Below, in pieces: positions 31,401 to 41,974 of a stretch of DNA of 64,000 bases. This DNA comes from Trichobilharzia regenti. Lineage: Eukaryota; Platyhelminthes; Trematoda; Strigeidida; Schistosomatidae. Position numbers and translations under genes: made by a program. Every line of letters begins with the position of its first letter. Positions within the stretch are counted from its first letter, which is position 1. Location of the stretch: assembly GCA_944472135.2 (NCBI GenBank), contig OX235262.1:43017804-43081803 (forward strand). The letters run 5' to 3'. A model generated the notes under the pieces. That model was not told where the DNA came from, searched no databases, and worked only from the letters and a program-made list of their open reading frames with translations.

Positions 31401-31640
31401 ATCTGTTTCCGTGTAAGAAAGTAGAATTTAGCCAGTGTGGTGGAGTATAACTCCATATTAGATAAGTTTATTTGATACATAACATGCACAGTGATATGGA
31501 ATTTAATAATTCGAAACTTTGAATTTTACTCATTAGTTTTCAGAGTTACTTATGTATTATTTTCCTCCATTTACATGATATACATGTTTATGTGTCAAAG
31601 AGTGTGGCTTCAGTTTTTCTCGTGAATTTCATTGTTTCAG

Positions 31641-31858
31641 GTTACTGTGTACAGACTTATCTGTAAGAATACCGTGGAAGGTCGTATGCTTCTGCGTGCT
31701 GAAGAGAAACGTGCTATGCAACAAATGGTAATTCAATCAGGTCAAGGAGGATTAGGCAATTTGTTGCCTAGTGTTACAAATCGATCCGGTTCAACAGATC
31801 ACATGACTTCATCAGATATGGTTTCTTTATTATTAGATGATGATGAATTAGTAAAACG
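31641..31858 (+). CDS. INO80: INO80 ATPase, exon 7 of 9 in window (post-helicase brace)
   Basis: This exon encodes VTVYRLICKNTVEGRMLLRA, which directly continues motif VI and is the standard Snf2 'VTVYRLI...T.E..I..RA' end of lobe 2. EEKRAMQQMVIQSGQGG, a Ser/Thr-rich stretch and MVSLLLDDDELVKR follow, the conserved INO80 end of the ATPase region. The acceptor is 'ttgtttcag' at 31640 and the donor AAACG|gtaagt at 31859. It leaves with CG, completed to CGA (Arg) at 38374. Confidence 0.97.
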
Positions 31859-32160
31859 GTAAGTTAAACCAGTTAGTAATGAATGAGTGTTGTTATTGTT
31901 CTTGTTCAAATTGATTTTCTTCTGGAAGAGGTCTTTCACCTACCAGACTACTAGCCACTCTGATCCTGTGAGCGCTGATGATACTACTGCATTTATCCAG
32001 TCCAAAGTAGGTAGAACTGGATTCGAAACAAGAATCTGTTGGCTGAAAGCTAATTGCTTAAGCCAATGATCCATGTCTCTACTTTAAATTAATTATTACA
32101 AATTGATATACAAAGCATGGTTACTAAGATGGGAACATCCTGTTCACCAACTTATACATT
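31859..32160. other. Unrecognised intronic sequence
   Basis: Start of the 6.5-kb intron before exon 8. A weak tRNA-like B box ('gattcgaaacaagaatc') at about 32020 is the only structured piece seen. Confidence 0.35.
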
Positions 32161-32164
32161 ATAT

Positions 32165-32335
32165 TGTTATTATTCCCTTGAGATCGGAGTGGAATATAGA
32201 CGGATTCAACACTAAATCCCCACCCATTTCATCTTGTTCTCCACAGTCCTTTTTAGCTGGCTCCAGGACTGCTTCTCCTTATCTCATGACCTCCTGCATG
32301 TCACTTTCGGACACACATCCAAATCATCGACTCCC
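32165..32335 (-). repeat. RTE-A 3'-end fragment, diverged
   Basis: Read on the - strand it keeps a 'tgacatgcaggaggtcatgagataag' block (tgacatggaggagatcgtgtgaagag in better copies) and an end near 'ttccactcc.atctcaagggaataataa'. Confidence 0.5.
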
Positions 32336-33479
32336 TGTCTGTATGTCTGTTTTCTACATAGAACTTTGCACCAATATGCAAATATAATAAGGTGAGCAAT
32401 ATTGAGGTTAGGCGTGCCATGTTTTGGTTTGACTACCGCTGGCTCTTTCTCAACCTGACCATGTGTCAGCTAACATTGCCCGTCGAGGAAGGCGATGACT
32501 AGGCAGACATAACACGTGTCCTAACCATTTCAGTCGATATAATTTCACAACCTCGTCGATTGATTAACCCTCCCTCCTTACCTAGAACTCGTCGCCTAAC
32601 CTCAATATTGCCCACCTTATTATACCACTTCACACGGGAGATAGAACGCAGGCACCTATGATCAAAGACAGCTAATCTTTTCATGTATGCCACTCTCAGT
32701 GGCCAGTTGTCACAGCCATAAAGGCGGACGGAAGGGACTGATGAGCAGTACACACATTCTTTGGTCGATAGCCAGTCAGATATCACGTATACGCCAGAGA
32801 AAGGGCGTAAACTGGCATATGCGAAACTAGCCCTCTGTATCCGTACTCAGCTGAGATTTACTTACTTACTTTACTTTACTTCGGCTATCTCCTACGGGAG
32901 GATGAGCCGGCTTCATGAACCATGAAGTTTCATGGGAATTGGGTACGAGTGATGTCCCCAGCATCGCTGAGATTTCGTCAGCGATCAACCCGTTGGGGCT
33001 GATGGTACTTCCCAAATAGGTGAAGCGGTCAACGTGCTCTACCACTTCACTTCCTATTTCTAATCTACGAATCGCTGTAGTCCAGTCCTGTAACATCATC
33101 TTGCATTTGGTGGGATCGAATCGCATCCCAAACATTCGTAGATTTCAGCTCAAGGTGTTTAGAAGACTCTGCATTTCGTCAGCGTCTTCGCCTAGAAGGA
33201 CTATATCGTCTGCATATTCCAAGTCAACGAGATTATTCCCTCACTGGTAGCAAGTCAATCCCTGAGTCACTGAAGTCACTTAGGGTTAAGTCCATTAACA
33301 CATCTATGATGAAGTTGAATAGAAAAGGGGGTAATGGGCATCCTTGACGGACACCACTAGTCGTCACCAGTTCAGATGACAGGAAGACTTGTCTCCCTTC
33401 TTGTATATCGGGATAATCAATGACTTACACCAACCTGATGGGACTTCTTCTGACTCCCAGACGCTGCCTAGTACTCATC
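32336..33479 (-). mobile_element. RTE-B copy, 5'-truncated
   Basis: On the - strand: RT pieces near 33400-33200 (a GVRQGCPLPPFLFNFIIDVL-type block, then DLEYADDIVLLGEDADEMQS), FGMRFDPTKCKMMLQDWTTA, EHVDRFTYLGSTISPNGLIA, VRLYGCDNWPLRV and RRVLGKEGG, then the C-terminal block and 3' tail at about 32340. Several frameshifts. This copy retains readable YADD-type coding around 33220, so it is moderately young. Confidence 0.8.
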
Positions 33480-33785
33480 GTCTCTGATTTTGATTCCACT
33501 AGAGCAACAGCCTGCTTAGTGGGTGATGTCACTCCACTGCCTGCCCCGATGTGTCTTATCCATTTCTATTTCTTCAGGCAATAGGTTGTTAGTCGTTTCG
33601 TTTGTAGGGTTTCCTGTTGCTTATCTTTTTTCGGTTAGTCGCGTGATTTTTACTTTTTAGTGAAGCCATCTGTTAAAAAATGTCTGCAACATGCTGTTGG
33701 AAATGCTCTTGGTGACGTGCACGCCAAGTCCCTAGCCCATATAGAAGCACTGATTTGACATTAGTGTTGAAAATCCAACTTGTAT
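33480..33785 (-). repeat. RTE-A fragment, diverged
   Basis: - strand RTE-A blocks 'ttggattttcaacactaatgtcaaatcagtgcttctatatggg', 'gcatttccaacagcatgttgcagac' and a 'catcgggcaggcag' end. The LTR at 33791 is inserted at its left edge. Confidence 0.5.
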
Positions 33786-33790
33786 AATAT

Positions 33791-34181
33791 TGATATGTAT
33801 CCACATGGTGTGTGTTTTGTTTCTGACAGTCTGTTATATTTTGCTATGTGTATATGGATCGATATTTCATTATAACTGACAATATGCTTTTATCTGTCCA
33901 CTAACTAAATAAACATGTGTGACCTTGTTGTCACATGACATTACAACCAATCATGTTAAGACTGGCTATTTACTGGTTCATGTGTATTAGCCATTTTCAT
34001 ATATGCTCTTGCTTTATTACTCTTGTACACACATTTCGTACACTCGTACCATTTCACTCACACTCTTGTGTGACATTTATTTTCCTTGTCTGGAAAATAC
34101 AAGTATCATCGTAAACCTGGTGGTCTTCTGATTTCCCTCTTTCCGCGTCAGGACTATTAACCACTCGACGAGTACATAACA
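33791..34181 (+). mobile_element. Solo LTR (391 bp) with perfect 5-bp TSD
   Basis: Begins TGATATGTATCC, ends ACATAACA, and is flanked by AATAT on both sides (33786-33790 and 34182-34186). It is the complete form of the LTR at 29618. The sense orientation and absence of internal sequence indicate a solo LTR formed by recombination. 5-bp duplications fit Gypsy or BEL elements; I cannot choose between them. Confidence 0.8.
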
Positions 34182-34186
34182 AATAT

Positions 34187-34444
34187 ATAGTCCATACTTT
34201 ATGTGTTGTATGTGTTGAAAAAAAGCATATTGAATATTATGCAATAAATTGTTTCGTCTCAGAGCTTCGATATAAGATTACTAATGTGAAGATAATCATC
34301 TTTGGAGGTACACTTCAAATTTTTCTTACAATTACAGAGTACTAATATGTAATAATATTTCCGATGGAATATTCTGGGTTGATTTTGACTTATCAGTTAA
34401 CTATTGTTTCGTAAATAAAATAATCAAAACATATACTGTATCGT
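34187..34444. other. Unrecognised intronic sequence
   Basis: AT-rich; nothing recognised. Confidence 0.35.
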
Positions 34445-35430
34445 CAGTGATATTCCTAATTGTGGTGGACTGACTGGATTATGCGTCAGACAGTGAGTGG
34501 GAAAGAGAAGACAGGGATATCCTGGGCCGACGTGAAGAACCTAGAAGACCTGGATTTCGCGCGTGGATGGTTTATGTTTGATGTCACACACAATCGAAGA
34601 CTTACAAGCAAAAACCGACAAACTGGTCGAAGAAGCAGACAGTGAAGACAGGACTCCTAGTGAACATAGACAAGACGGAGGTTATGAAAATAACCAACCA
34701 TCAACAAAAACAACAGCAACATCCAACGCCAATCACCATCAACGGGAGGGATTTGAAAGAGGTTACTTCATTCACTTCATTTATCTAGGGAGCATTGTCT
34801 CAACTGCAGGAAGTCGGAACGGACGAGGATGTCAAATCGAGCGAGAATCGGGAAGGGAGGCGAGAAACACATTCATCAACCTGAAATCAATCTGGAAATC
34901 TTCATCACTCAGCCAGCATCAACAACAAAATTCGGTAGGATTGTCAATACAAACAACGTCAATTCAGTCAGTTCTTCTAAACGGATCGGAACAGAAACTT
35001 GGCGAGCGGGTGGATCACAAAGAATATTTCCAACATCCTGTTGCAGACCTTTATCAACAACTGTCTTCGCTCTTTACTGGAGATTAGATGGCTGGGCCGG
35101 AAATAATCATCAACAAGAAACAATGGGAACGAACAAAACAAGAACCCACCAATCGCTCAACAAATATGCAGGAGAAAGTGGAGATGGATTTGACACTCGT
35201 GGCGGAGGAGGCCGCTGGGCGCGCGCGTCAGGCCATTGGTCGAGTGGAACCAGGCCGAAAGGGAAGCGTCGAGTGAGTCGTCAGTGCAAGGGTGACATGG
35301 AAGAGATCGTGTGAAGAGGAGTTGAAACAGAATGGACTAACATAGATGCAGGTGAAAAGTACAGCAGAAGGAAGTGGAGACGTGCAGTTAAATCCTTATT
35401 TTCCACTAGGAACCCAAAAGAACAGTAATA
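34445..35430 (+). mobile_element. RTE-A copy, 5'-truncated
   Basis: Starts in the RT domain ('gatattcctaattgtggtggac', FLIVVDW) and runs through the interrupted catalytic box ('gatttcgcgcgtggatgg', the same four extra bases as 7741 and 22405). It continues past 'ttgaaagaggttacttcattcac' to the 3' end 'ttccactaggaacccaaaagaacagtaataat'. The frame is broken by the same kind of changes as in its relatives. Confidence 0.8.
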
Positions 35431-35499
35431 ATATTAACGTCACTTGGAAATTATTCATTTGATGATGGAGATACTTAACGAACAAGAAGAAGAAGAAGA

Positions 35500-38065
35500 A
35501 GAAGCACAAATCACCATCAACGAGAGAAGTTTGAAGCAGATCATCACTTTTACTTATTCAGACAGCGTCGTTTAAACTACAAACGGCCTGGATGAAGATT
35601 ACCTCTAGTGTTGCAAATTATGCAGTGGATAACTTTGATGACTTTAATACTCTTGATATTCTAAAATGTCTTAAAACGCTTAAGCCCTCACGTAACCTTG
35701 GCCCTGATAGCGTACCTGCTTATGTTCTAAAGTAATGTGCAGATGCTTTATGTCCTCCACCTACTAACATCCTAAACGTTTCTTTCTCCAAAAACGTTGT
35801 ACCTGTTCCATGGAAAGACATTAAAATAGTCCCTGTCCCTAAACTTGGAAATAGCAAGAACGTAAAGTTCAGACCCATCGCCATCACTTCCCCGTTTCTA
35901 AAGCTCATGGAAAAACTAGTACTTCTTAAACTCGAACCCTCCCTTAAAAGCTTCGAAGACCCCAAACAATTTGCCTACAGATAGGGTAGGAGTACTTTAG
36001 ACGCTGCAGCCGTCTTAAACAACAGTATTATCTCATCATTAGACAAAGGTGCCAAATATGTCCGCTGCACGTTTCTTGACTTTACTTCTGCTTTCGACTC
36101 TGTACCTAGAAGTCTCTTGCTAAATAAGCTCTCCATGACACAAACCGAGTCCTGGGTCACTAACTGGTTGCATTCCTACTTTTCAAACAGAATGCAGTAC
36201 ACCGTATACAAAGGCCAATCCTCCTCTGTTGTGCTCACAGAAGCTGGTGTCCCCCAAGGTGCTGTACTCTCCCCACTTCTCTTTTCCTTCTTTCTACATG
36301 ACTTACCATCTTCAAATGTGTTGACGATCTGACTGTATATTTGCATGTCAAGTGTCAAAGTGACTGCTCAAATCTAAATGGTTTTTAATCAGAAATCAGC
36401 CAGTGGTCCAAGGAAAGCAGTCTTACCTTAAATCCCTCTAAATGTCAAACAGTCAATTTCACCTTTAGGCATAAATTTGACCTAAACAAACTGGTTAGGA
36501 CTCACGAGGTGTGCAACATAGATGGCACTGAAATAGAGACCAAGTCGGAAATTCGATAATACCTGGGCATCGTTCTATCTGCTGATCTTTCCTGGTCGTC
36601 CCATATCTTAATGATTTCTAAGAAAATATTCCGTCTTATCTTCTACATCAGGAAGTTAAGATATTCTGGAATAACCCAACCCTTACTATTACGATTTATT
36701 AACTCTTGCAGCCTGCCTATCATTCTCTATTGTTCCCCCTTAGTTTTTCCATGGCTACTGAAGAAAGACTATACCTCATTACGCAGGATGTTAAAGGTTA
36801 TCAGTAGGGTAATCAATGTGCCACTTAACCAGCTTGTTCATATTCTGGTTGACAGACACATGGACTCATGTGAAAAATGGGCAAAATCCATTTTATCTAA
36901 CTCACACCACCCTCTTCATTCACAACTCTCCCCTTGTATCTATCTCATCAGGCAGGACCAGGAGCCTGCCTATATAGAAAACTATATACTCGCACTAGTA
37001 AGTACAAAAACTCAACCATACCCTACTTAGCTCGTGTTCTGTGCGATAAAGAGAGCATTAGGAGTGAAACTTATAACTTATTAAATAGTCAGTAGAACAA
37101 CTGGATCTCGTCTTTCCAACTCATATCATTAATAAATACAGCGTTTGAGTTCTTTTCAATTTCTCTTTTTTGTTATGTACTGTTTTGTTTCTCTCTTCCT
37201 TACAAACTCTACTTAAAACCCTCTTCTTCGTTCTTTCACATTCTGTATATCTCGACCTTTTTGTTACCGCTTACGCCAGTAAATATGCTATCATCTACTT
37301 TTCTAACACCTTCAAACAGTGTGTAATTTTTGTCTTTCCTACCGACATGCCAATATGTCGTGTCATAAAGAACTGAGACTACCCATAATCTATGTAGAAT
37401 TTTATTTATTGTTAATGTAAAAACTGGATGCATTATTGTAGTGAAACGCTGAGAATTCCACTCTGTGTCACAATTACTGTTTTGGAATAAAGCAAATTAT
37501 TATTATTATTATTTTAAAGTAGGATTAGAAAGACCAGGTAGATTTTCATTACTCTGAAATCAGTTTGAAAATCTACTGCATTAAGAATCAAAAACGACAA
37601 GATTAAAAATTCTCTACACTAACTTCAAGGTCACTCAGTTCTTCTGTGTGGGTCAGAAACTTGGTATGCCACGAGAAGTATTTTCAATACACTTCAGACT
37701 CTTATCAAAGGTTTCCTTCGTTGACCTTCAGATACTGAAGGTCAGCTGGCCAATCAGTCGGAAGGCAGAAGCATCAAGAAACTCGGGGAATGAATCAACC
37801 AAGAACATACTGCTCAACAAATATTCCGAAGGAAACGGAGATGGATGAGACACACGTTGAAAAGACAATCGAATGACGTCGTGTGCTGGGTCATTGCTCA
37901 ATTGAAACCCGAATGGGAAACGATGAGTTGAGTGTTGGCCGAGAAGATGAGAGCTTTTGGACAGTTATGGAGTCATCTGAGGAGGACTGCAGGGAACAGG
38001 ATGAAGTGTAGATGTGTTGCTGAAGTCCTATCTTACACTCAGAACGTAAGGGAATAATAGTGACT
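35500..38065 (+). repeat. Old RTE-A copy split by a CR1-like insertion
   Basis: 35500-35600 has 'aatcaccatcaacgagagaagtttgaagcagatcatcacttt'. The same element resumes at about 37520 with 'ggattagaaagaccaggtag', 'ctgaaatcagtttgaaaatctactgc' and 'gggtcagaaacttgg', and runs to 'gtcctatcttacactcagaacg' at about 38050. The order continues exactly where it was broken, so the CR1-like element entered an existing RTE-A copy. Confidence 0.7.
35600..37515 (+). mobile_element. CR1/jockey-like retrotransposon, RT region to 3' end
   Basis: Translation in interrupted frames gives LKPSRNLGPDSVPAYVLK, a WKDIKIVPVPKLGN block, FRPIAITSPFLKLMEKLVL, FLDFTSAFDSVPRSLLLNKL, TEAGVPQGAVLSPLLFSFFL and then the RT end at 36611-37030 (RYSGITQPLLLRFINSC-like, LKVISRVINVPLNQLVHILV). 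The DNA after 'ccatcttcaaatgtg' at about 36320 is shortened across the catalytic YADD box. It ends 'ggaataaagcaaattattatta'. 'GVPQGAVLSP' and the order of blocks fit CR1 or jockey-group elements (SR1/SR3-type in schistosomes); the exact family is uncertain. Confidence 0.8.
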
Positions 38066-38373
38066 GATTACAAGATGGACTTCTTGGATTAATTCACTGT
38101 GCTATGGATGATATTTGGGTCATAGACTTTAAAATTTGTCTTCCTACCAGTTGGTTGCGGATTTAAATTCCTCTCTACATACTTCAACTAGGTCAACTTA
38201 GCCTTGCTCGCAAAAGTGTGATTTAAAACCACGTACATGAATAACCTGTTCCCGACTAACTGGTTTCTAACTCGAACTAGTCGATTTTATATAAAGCTTT
38301 GTGTAGTAATTTGAAAATATGATTAATTTTTTTCTATGTGCGTATCCATGTGTGTGTTTTTTAATTAACTCAG
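38066..38373. other. Unrecognised intronic sequence before INO80 exon 8
   Basis: Nothing recognised; ends in the acceptor region 'ttttttaattaactcag'. Confidence 0.35.
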
Positions 38374-38650
38374 ACTTCAGGTACGTAAACGACTTCAACC
38401 TCAACGTGGTCGTCCAGCTAAAAGTAAACCAACTAGTCGTCTAATCATTTCTACAACTGTTCCGTCAACATCTACACATGGAAATACTTCAAATACGGAT
38501 ACAAAGACATGCGCCACTGGACAACTATCAGGTGGAAATATTAACTCTACAGAATTAAATTTAAGCTTTCAAAGAAATTCAGATATTATTGTCGGTAGTG
38601 TTGGTGAGAATTTACTTGAAAGAAAACGTCAAGCAGCTTGGGCAGAACAA
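38374..38650 (+). CDS. INO80: INO80 ATPase, exon 8 of 9 in window (C-terminal tail)
   Basis: Completes Arg (CG+A) and encodes LQVRKRLQPQRGRPAKSKPT, then a Ser/Thr/Asn-rich low-complexity region and ENLLERKRQAAWAEQ. The GRPAK core resembles an AT-hook-like basic patch and may add DNA contacts; this is inference. The acceptor choice at 38373 (cag|ACTTCAG) is set by phase; the alternative cag at 38378-38380 would change the frame. The donor is GAACAA|gtaagt at 38651. The weak sequence conservation is usual for this part of the protein. Confidence 0.88.
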
Positions 38651-38861
38651 GTAAGTTGTTTTCTGAGCGCATTTCCTTTTTATTTGCAAAAATTGTCAAA
38701 TGAAATAGAAGAATGTAATAAATATCTTAAGATGATCTGTTTCAAAAAAAAGATGGATGTATATCTTTTCAGCCTCTAATTGAATATAAATGCTTTTATA
38801 CACAATTGTGATTCATTAGGCATGCCTAAACTTTGGTGATACATTTGCTAAATTCTATATG

Positions 38862-38901
<40 letters not shown>

Positions 38902-39185
38902 ACGCGAATCGGCAAAATTTAGAACTAATGAGTCCTTTGGATCCCGTCCCAGTGGCTGCATAATCAACGAGTTCGCTTTGTCAACTGAAGGACCTAGATT
39001 CATACCATAGAGTGTGTGTGCACACTGTGAAGTCGCAGAGTAGGACAAAACAGCTGTCTAGTACTCCCTGGTTTTCCAGTGGTTCCTTAACATTCTAGGC
39101 TATTATGTAAACTATAATTCATATTACCTGAAAATTACTAACGTATAAAATGTTTGTCATTGATTTTTATTTCCATTTTGCACAG
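38651..39185. repeat. Short intron with (AT)n and a SINE-B fragment
   Basis: 38864-38900 is an (AT)n run. 38935-39090 on the + strand is a SINE-B fragment: 'cccgtcccagtggctgcataatcaacgagttcgc', a diverged hammerhead-like part with 'gtaggacaaaacagctgtctagtac', and 'ccctggttttccagtggttcc'. Confidence 0.65.
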
Positions 39186-39317
39186 GCTCGAAGTGGTCGT
39201 GTGAAAAGAATACGTCCGCTGAAAGCAATAGGACCGGCTGCTATTGTTTCATCAAATGATTCTGGATCAAATGCTACGCCCAGTAGTAGTAATAATAATA
39301 ATAATAATTTAGCATAG
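39186..39317 (+). CDS. INO80: INO80 ATPase, last exon with stop
   Basis: The exon encodes 43 residues: ARSGRVKRIRPLKAIGPAAI, then a Ser-rich stretch, an SSSNNNNNN run and LA, and the stop TAG at 39315-39317. The acceptor is 'gcacag' at 39185. The basic start (RSGRVKRIRPLK) continues the DNA-binding-like tail of exon 8. The Asn run is encoded by AAT repeats, so it may vary between individuals. Reading the nine exons together gives 2430 nt with a single in-frame stop at this point, strong support for the gene model. Confidence 0.9.
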   Translation, partial: ARSGRVKRIRPLKAIGPAAIVSSNDSGSNATPSSSNNNNNNLA

Positions 39318-39506
39318 ACAGTAGTTGTCACAGTGATCTTTTATTTTATCAATTTATTATTATTATTACCATTATTTTTACATTTGTTTCTTACTATTTC
39401 TGTGGATTTTTACTTCTGAGATTCTGCCATTTTATCACAGTACTTTTGTTACATGCATTTGTTGTGTTTTGTGTACAAATACAAAGATATACTACACAAA
39501 ATTATA

Positions 39507-39512
39507 AATAAA
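39507..39512 (+). promoter_or_regulatory. Polyadenylation signal AATAAA of INO80
   Basis: A canonical AATAAA lies 190 bp after the INO80 stop, in AT-rich sequence and followed by 'attgtacatatttgggttttc'. It is the first such signal downstream and the likely 3' end signal. Confidence 0.65.
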
Positions 39513-39529
39513 ATTGTACATATTTGGGT

Positions 39530-40594
39530 TTTCTAGCCTTTTAAATCGTCGAATATACACACTAGATCAGAAAAAAAATGTTTTTGTTTTAAAGTTGCAG
39601 TAAAGAGACTTTTCTGTTGTACGAAATCATCAATTGTACAGCTGTACATTCATTCGTGTGTTTATTTATGGTGAATGAGTGAGAAAATTATTTCAAGAAT
39701 TATTTCCGGTCAAAGATGCGATCAATAAAATTACAAGGTGTAATAAACAGGAAAATCGGATAAAAAAGCAACCAGTAGAATGATAATTACTCAGAAACTT
39801 GACTCTTCATGCATTTGGGGTTTAAAAAGGTAGTTAGTGATAACAAACAAAGTGGACATGAAGTCTGGATAAAAACATAGTAATGCAGATAGGAATTTTT
39901 AAAGTAAAAAGTAAAAATAACAGAAGTGAACAGAAAGACTGAATAAGAAAGACGACAGGATAATCATTATTGAGAGGAATGGCTTCTTATGATGGCCATA
40001 CTAGTGACAACGATTATGCATGTTGCTTTTGAGCACATAGTGTGGGCTTAAATTTTGGAATTTCTAGTGCCTCAGCCATTTCAAGGTGCATTGAGTTCAC
40101 TGCTTTTGTGAGGTCTGATTGGATCTTCTAGATGAAGGAATCTCACCTACATCCTCATTTTGGAGGGACATTTGAAAAAAGCAGTTAGGGAACCGATGTA
40201 AACCAGGTAGCCGTCATTCCCTGGTTTCCGTATCCTCCCTCAGCAGTTCTCTCCAACATCTTTACTAAAATTTTCAGATTACGAAGTGAGCTAATGATTT
40301 GGAACCTAATCGTCCAAGTAGTCAAATTCTCGTCAAGTTGCACTACCATCCAATAACATAGATGAGTATTTATCATCAAACCTAGTTTGGTGAATCCTAT
40401 AGATCTCATTATAAACCTATCTCGAAGTTTCTCAGTAATCAGCAATAAGTTATGTATCGTCTTTATATCTATAGAAAACAACTCTCCATTCCCTGCTTGC
40501 CAATCATCTTGACTGTACTTCAAAAATCCTGTATATCAATTCGTCACTGAAAGTCTTCGCAATTATATACCCCCATACTAGATAAGATTGTGTT
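39530..40594. other. Intergenic sequence after INO80, unrecognised
   Basis: Between the convergent ends of INO80 and EIPR1. A SINE-B-like tail on the - strand may be present at 40180-40235 ('ggaaccgatgtaaaccagg'), but it is weak. No gene seen. Confidence 0.35.
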
Positions 40595-40795
40595 GGCGAT
40601 AGAATACCCGTCAGCCATGCAAGTCGTTCAGGGTTTCATTTCCAGCCGACACACTCGTAAACCTCACCTAGTTTACTAGACGGTGGTAAGCTTGTGAGAG
40701 ACAGAAGGTGTTAGGTTTGCAACTAGCAACACCGCCAGCAGAACTCCAAAGTTTGAAGTCCTACGGTCCACTCGGGGGGCAAGAGATTAAAAAGA
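40595..40795 (+). repeat. SINE-1 variant
   Basis: tRNA-like head around 'cgtcagccatgcaagtcgttcagggtttcatttcc', body 'ggtttgcaactagcaacacc', and tail 'tttgaagtcctacggtccactcgg'. Closest to the variant at 12785-13010. Confidence 0.55.
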
Positions 40796-41028
40796 CAGCA
40801 AATAGTGAATAAGATAATTACACTACTTTATTTACGTCTTTAGTGCACACAACATCCAATTCTATAATATCACGGTACTAAGTGTTGACAAATTTTCGTG
40901 ATTCATGTAAATCGATCTTAAAGTATAGATTCAAACTAGACTACTATACGTTTAAGTATTATGTAACAAAATGTCCAGTTTGTTAACTAAGCTATAAATA
41001 TGCAAATTCTTTTATTCTTCAGTTTCTA

Positions 41029-41966
41029 GGCAAAGTTAAACTTTCAGCACCACTAACAGCCAATCAGCGAACGACCTTGAACGGACCAATCACATGAAAG
41101 AGGCATTTATGATACAGGGAAACGTATATTTATGGAAAAAAAGCATAAAACTTACTGGGGGTATCTTTCTCTAACATGTGACAGCAACATCTCCCAGTCA
41201 AGCATAGGACTGTCAACAGAAAAGTTACGCCATATTCTATACATATATTCATCCAAGTGACTATAAATGAGATCCATTTATAGCCCTTATCCTATTTTTC
41301 AACCTGCCCCAAAATGCTTCAATAGAATTTGTATGTGTCCTCGTAATGGGATCGACAAAATCACTTGAATGGTTGACTCTATGATGAATATATATCCCAG
41401 AGATGATAGAGAATTGTAACCTTTCCATTCGTTTGTATGTATTATAGATCCTCGTTTTACAAGTCTTGTAATAATAGGTATAAGAGTAGTTGCTTTTCTA
41501 TCTGCTATCCTTTCCACAAATCCCTTTCGGAGGGAGGTGTCGTACAAACCAATTACCCAAATACTGTTGGCTCGCTGCCGACGACGGTTGTATTTCTTCT
41601 TCACCAACACAGTTTCGTCAACATTCACAACGATGTCTTCTCCACCCAACAAAGAAGTAATTTTCTCCATTTCCCACGACGCAATGCTGATACCACTGAA
41701 CTGTTGAGAGGAGGCTATTCTCCATTTCAGCAGCTGCGGGTCTCACCGGCTGTTTCAAGACCCAGTAGTTGCAAATATACAAAATTCGCGTTAAGAAGAG
41801 ATGTGACCTTGCAAAAAAAGTTTCTACGAAACCATATTTTCGTTAGGCACACATTTGAAACGAATCAAACGCTATACAACATTGAATTCGCGTTCGTGAA
41901 TCCCATTGGAAAATTCGACGTTGTTCGCTGATTGATAGTTGGTGGCGCTTATAGTTTAACTTGGCC
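41029..41966 (-). mobile_element. Merlin DNA transposon, larger copy, defective
   Basis: TIRs of about 44 bp: GGCAAAGTTAAACTTTCAGC at 41029 and the complement ending TTTAACTTGGCC at 41966. The probable 8-bp duplication is agttt[c/t]ta at 41021-41028 and 41967-41974, one mismatch. On the - strand, 41670-41299 encodes GGEDIVVNVDETVLVKKKYN with the first catalytic Asp, WVIGLYDTSLRKGFVERIAD, and SIIHTNEWKGYNSL, where the second catalytic Asp is replaced by Asn. A frameshift then destroys the third acidic motif, which is intact in the 9197 copy. Family placement (Merlin, IS1016/ISXO2-like) is firm. Confidence 0.92.
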
Positions 41967-41974
41967 AGTTTTTA

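Noticed and set aside
1007..39317. Assignment of the ATPase to SWR1/EP400, CHD or SNF2 families
   Set aside because: [16 protein letters not shown], the long insertion with the CFSF landmark, and MVSLLLDDDELVKR after VTVYRLI are INO80 features. SWR1 relatives have different segments there.
41029..41966. ISXO2/IS1595-like transposase suggesting bacterial contamination or transfer
   Set aside because: Eukaryotic Merlin elements share this transposase fold. The TIRs, 8-bp duplications, AT-rich composition and second copy at 9197 fit Merlin, which is known in schistosomes.
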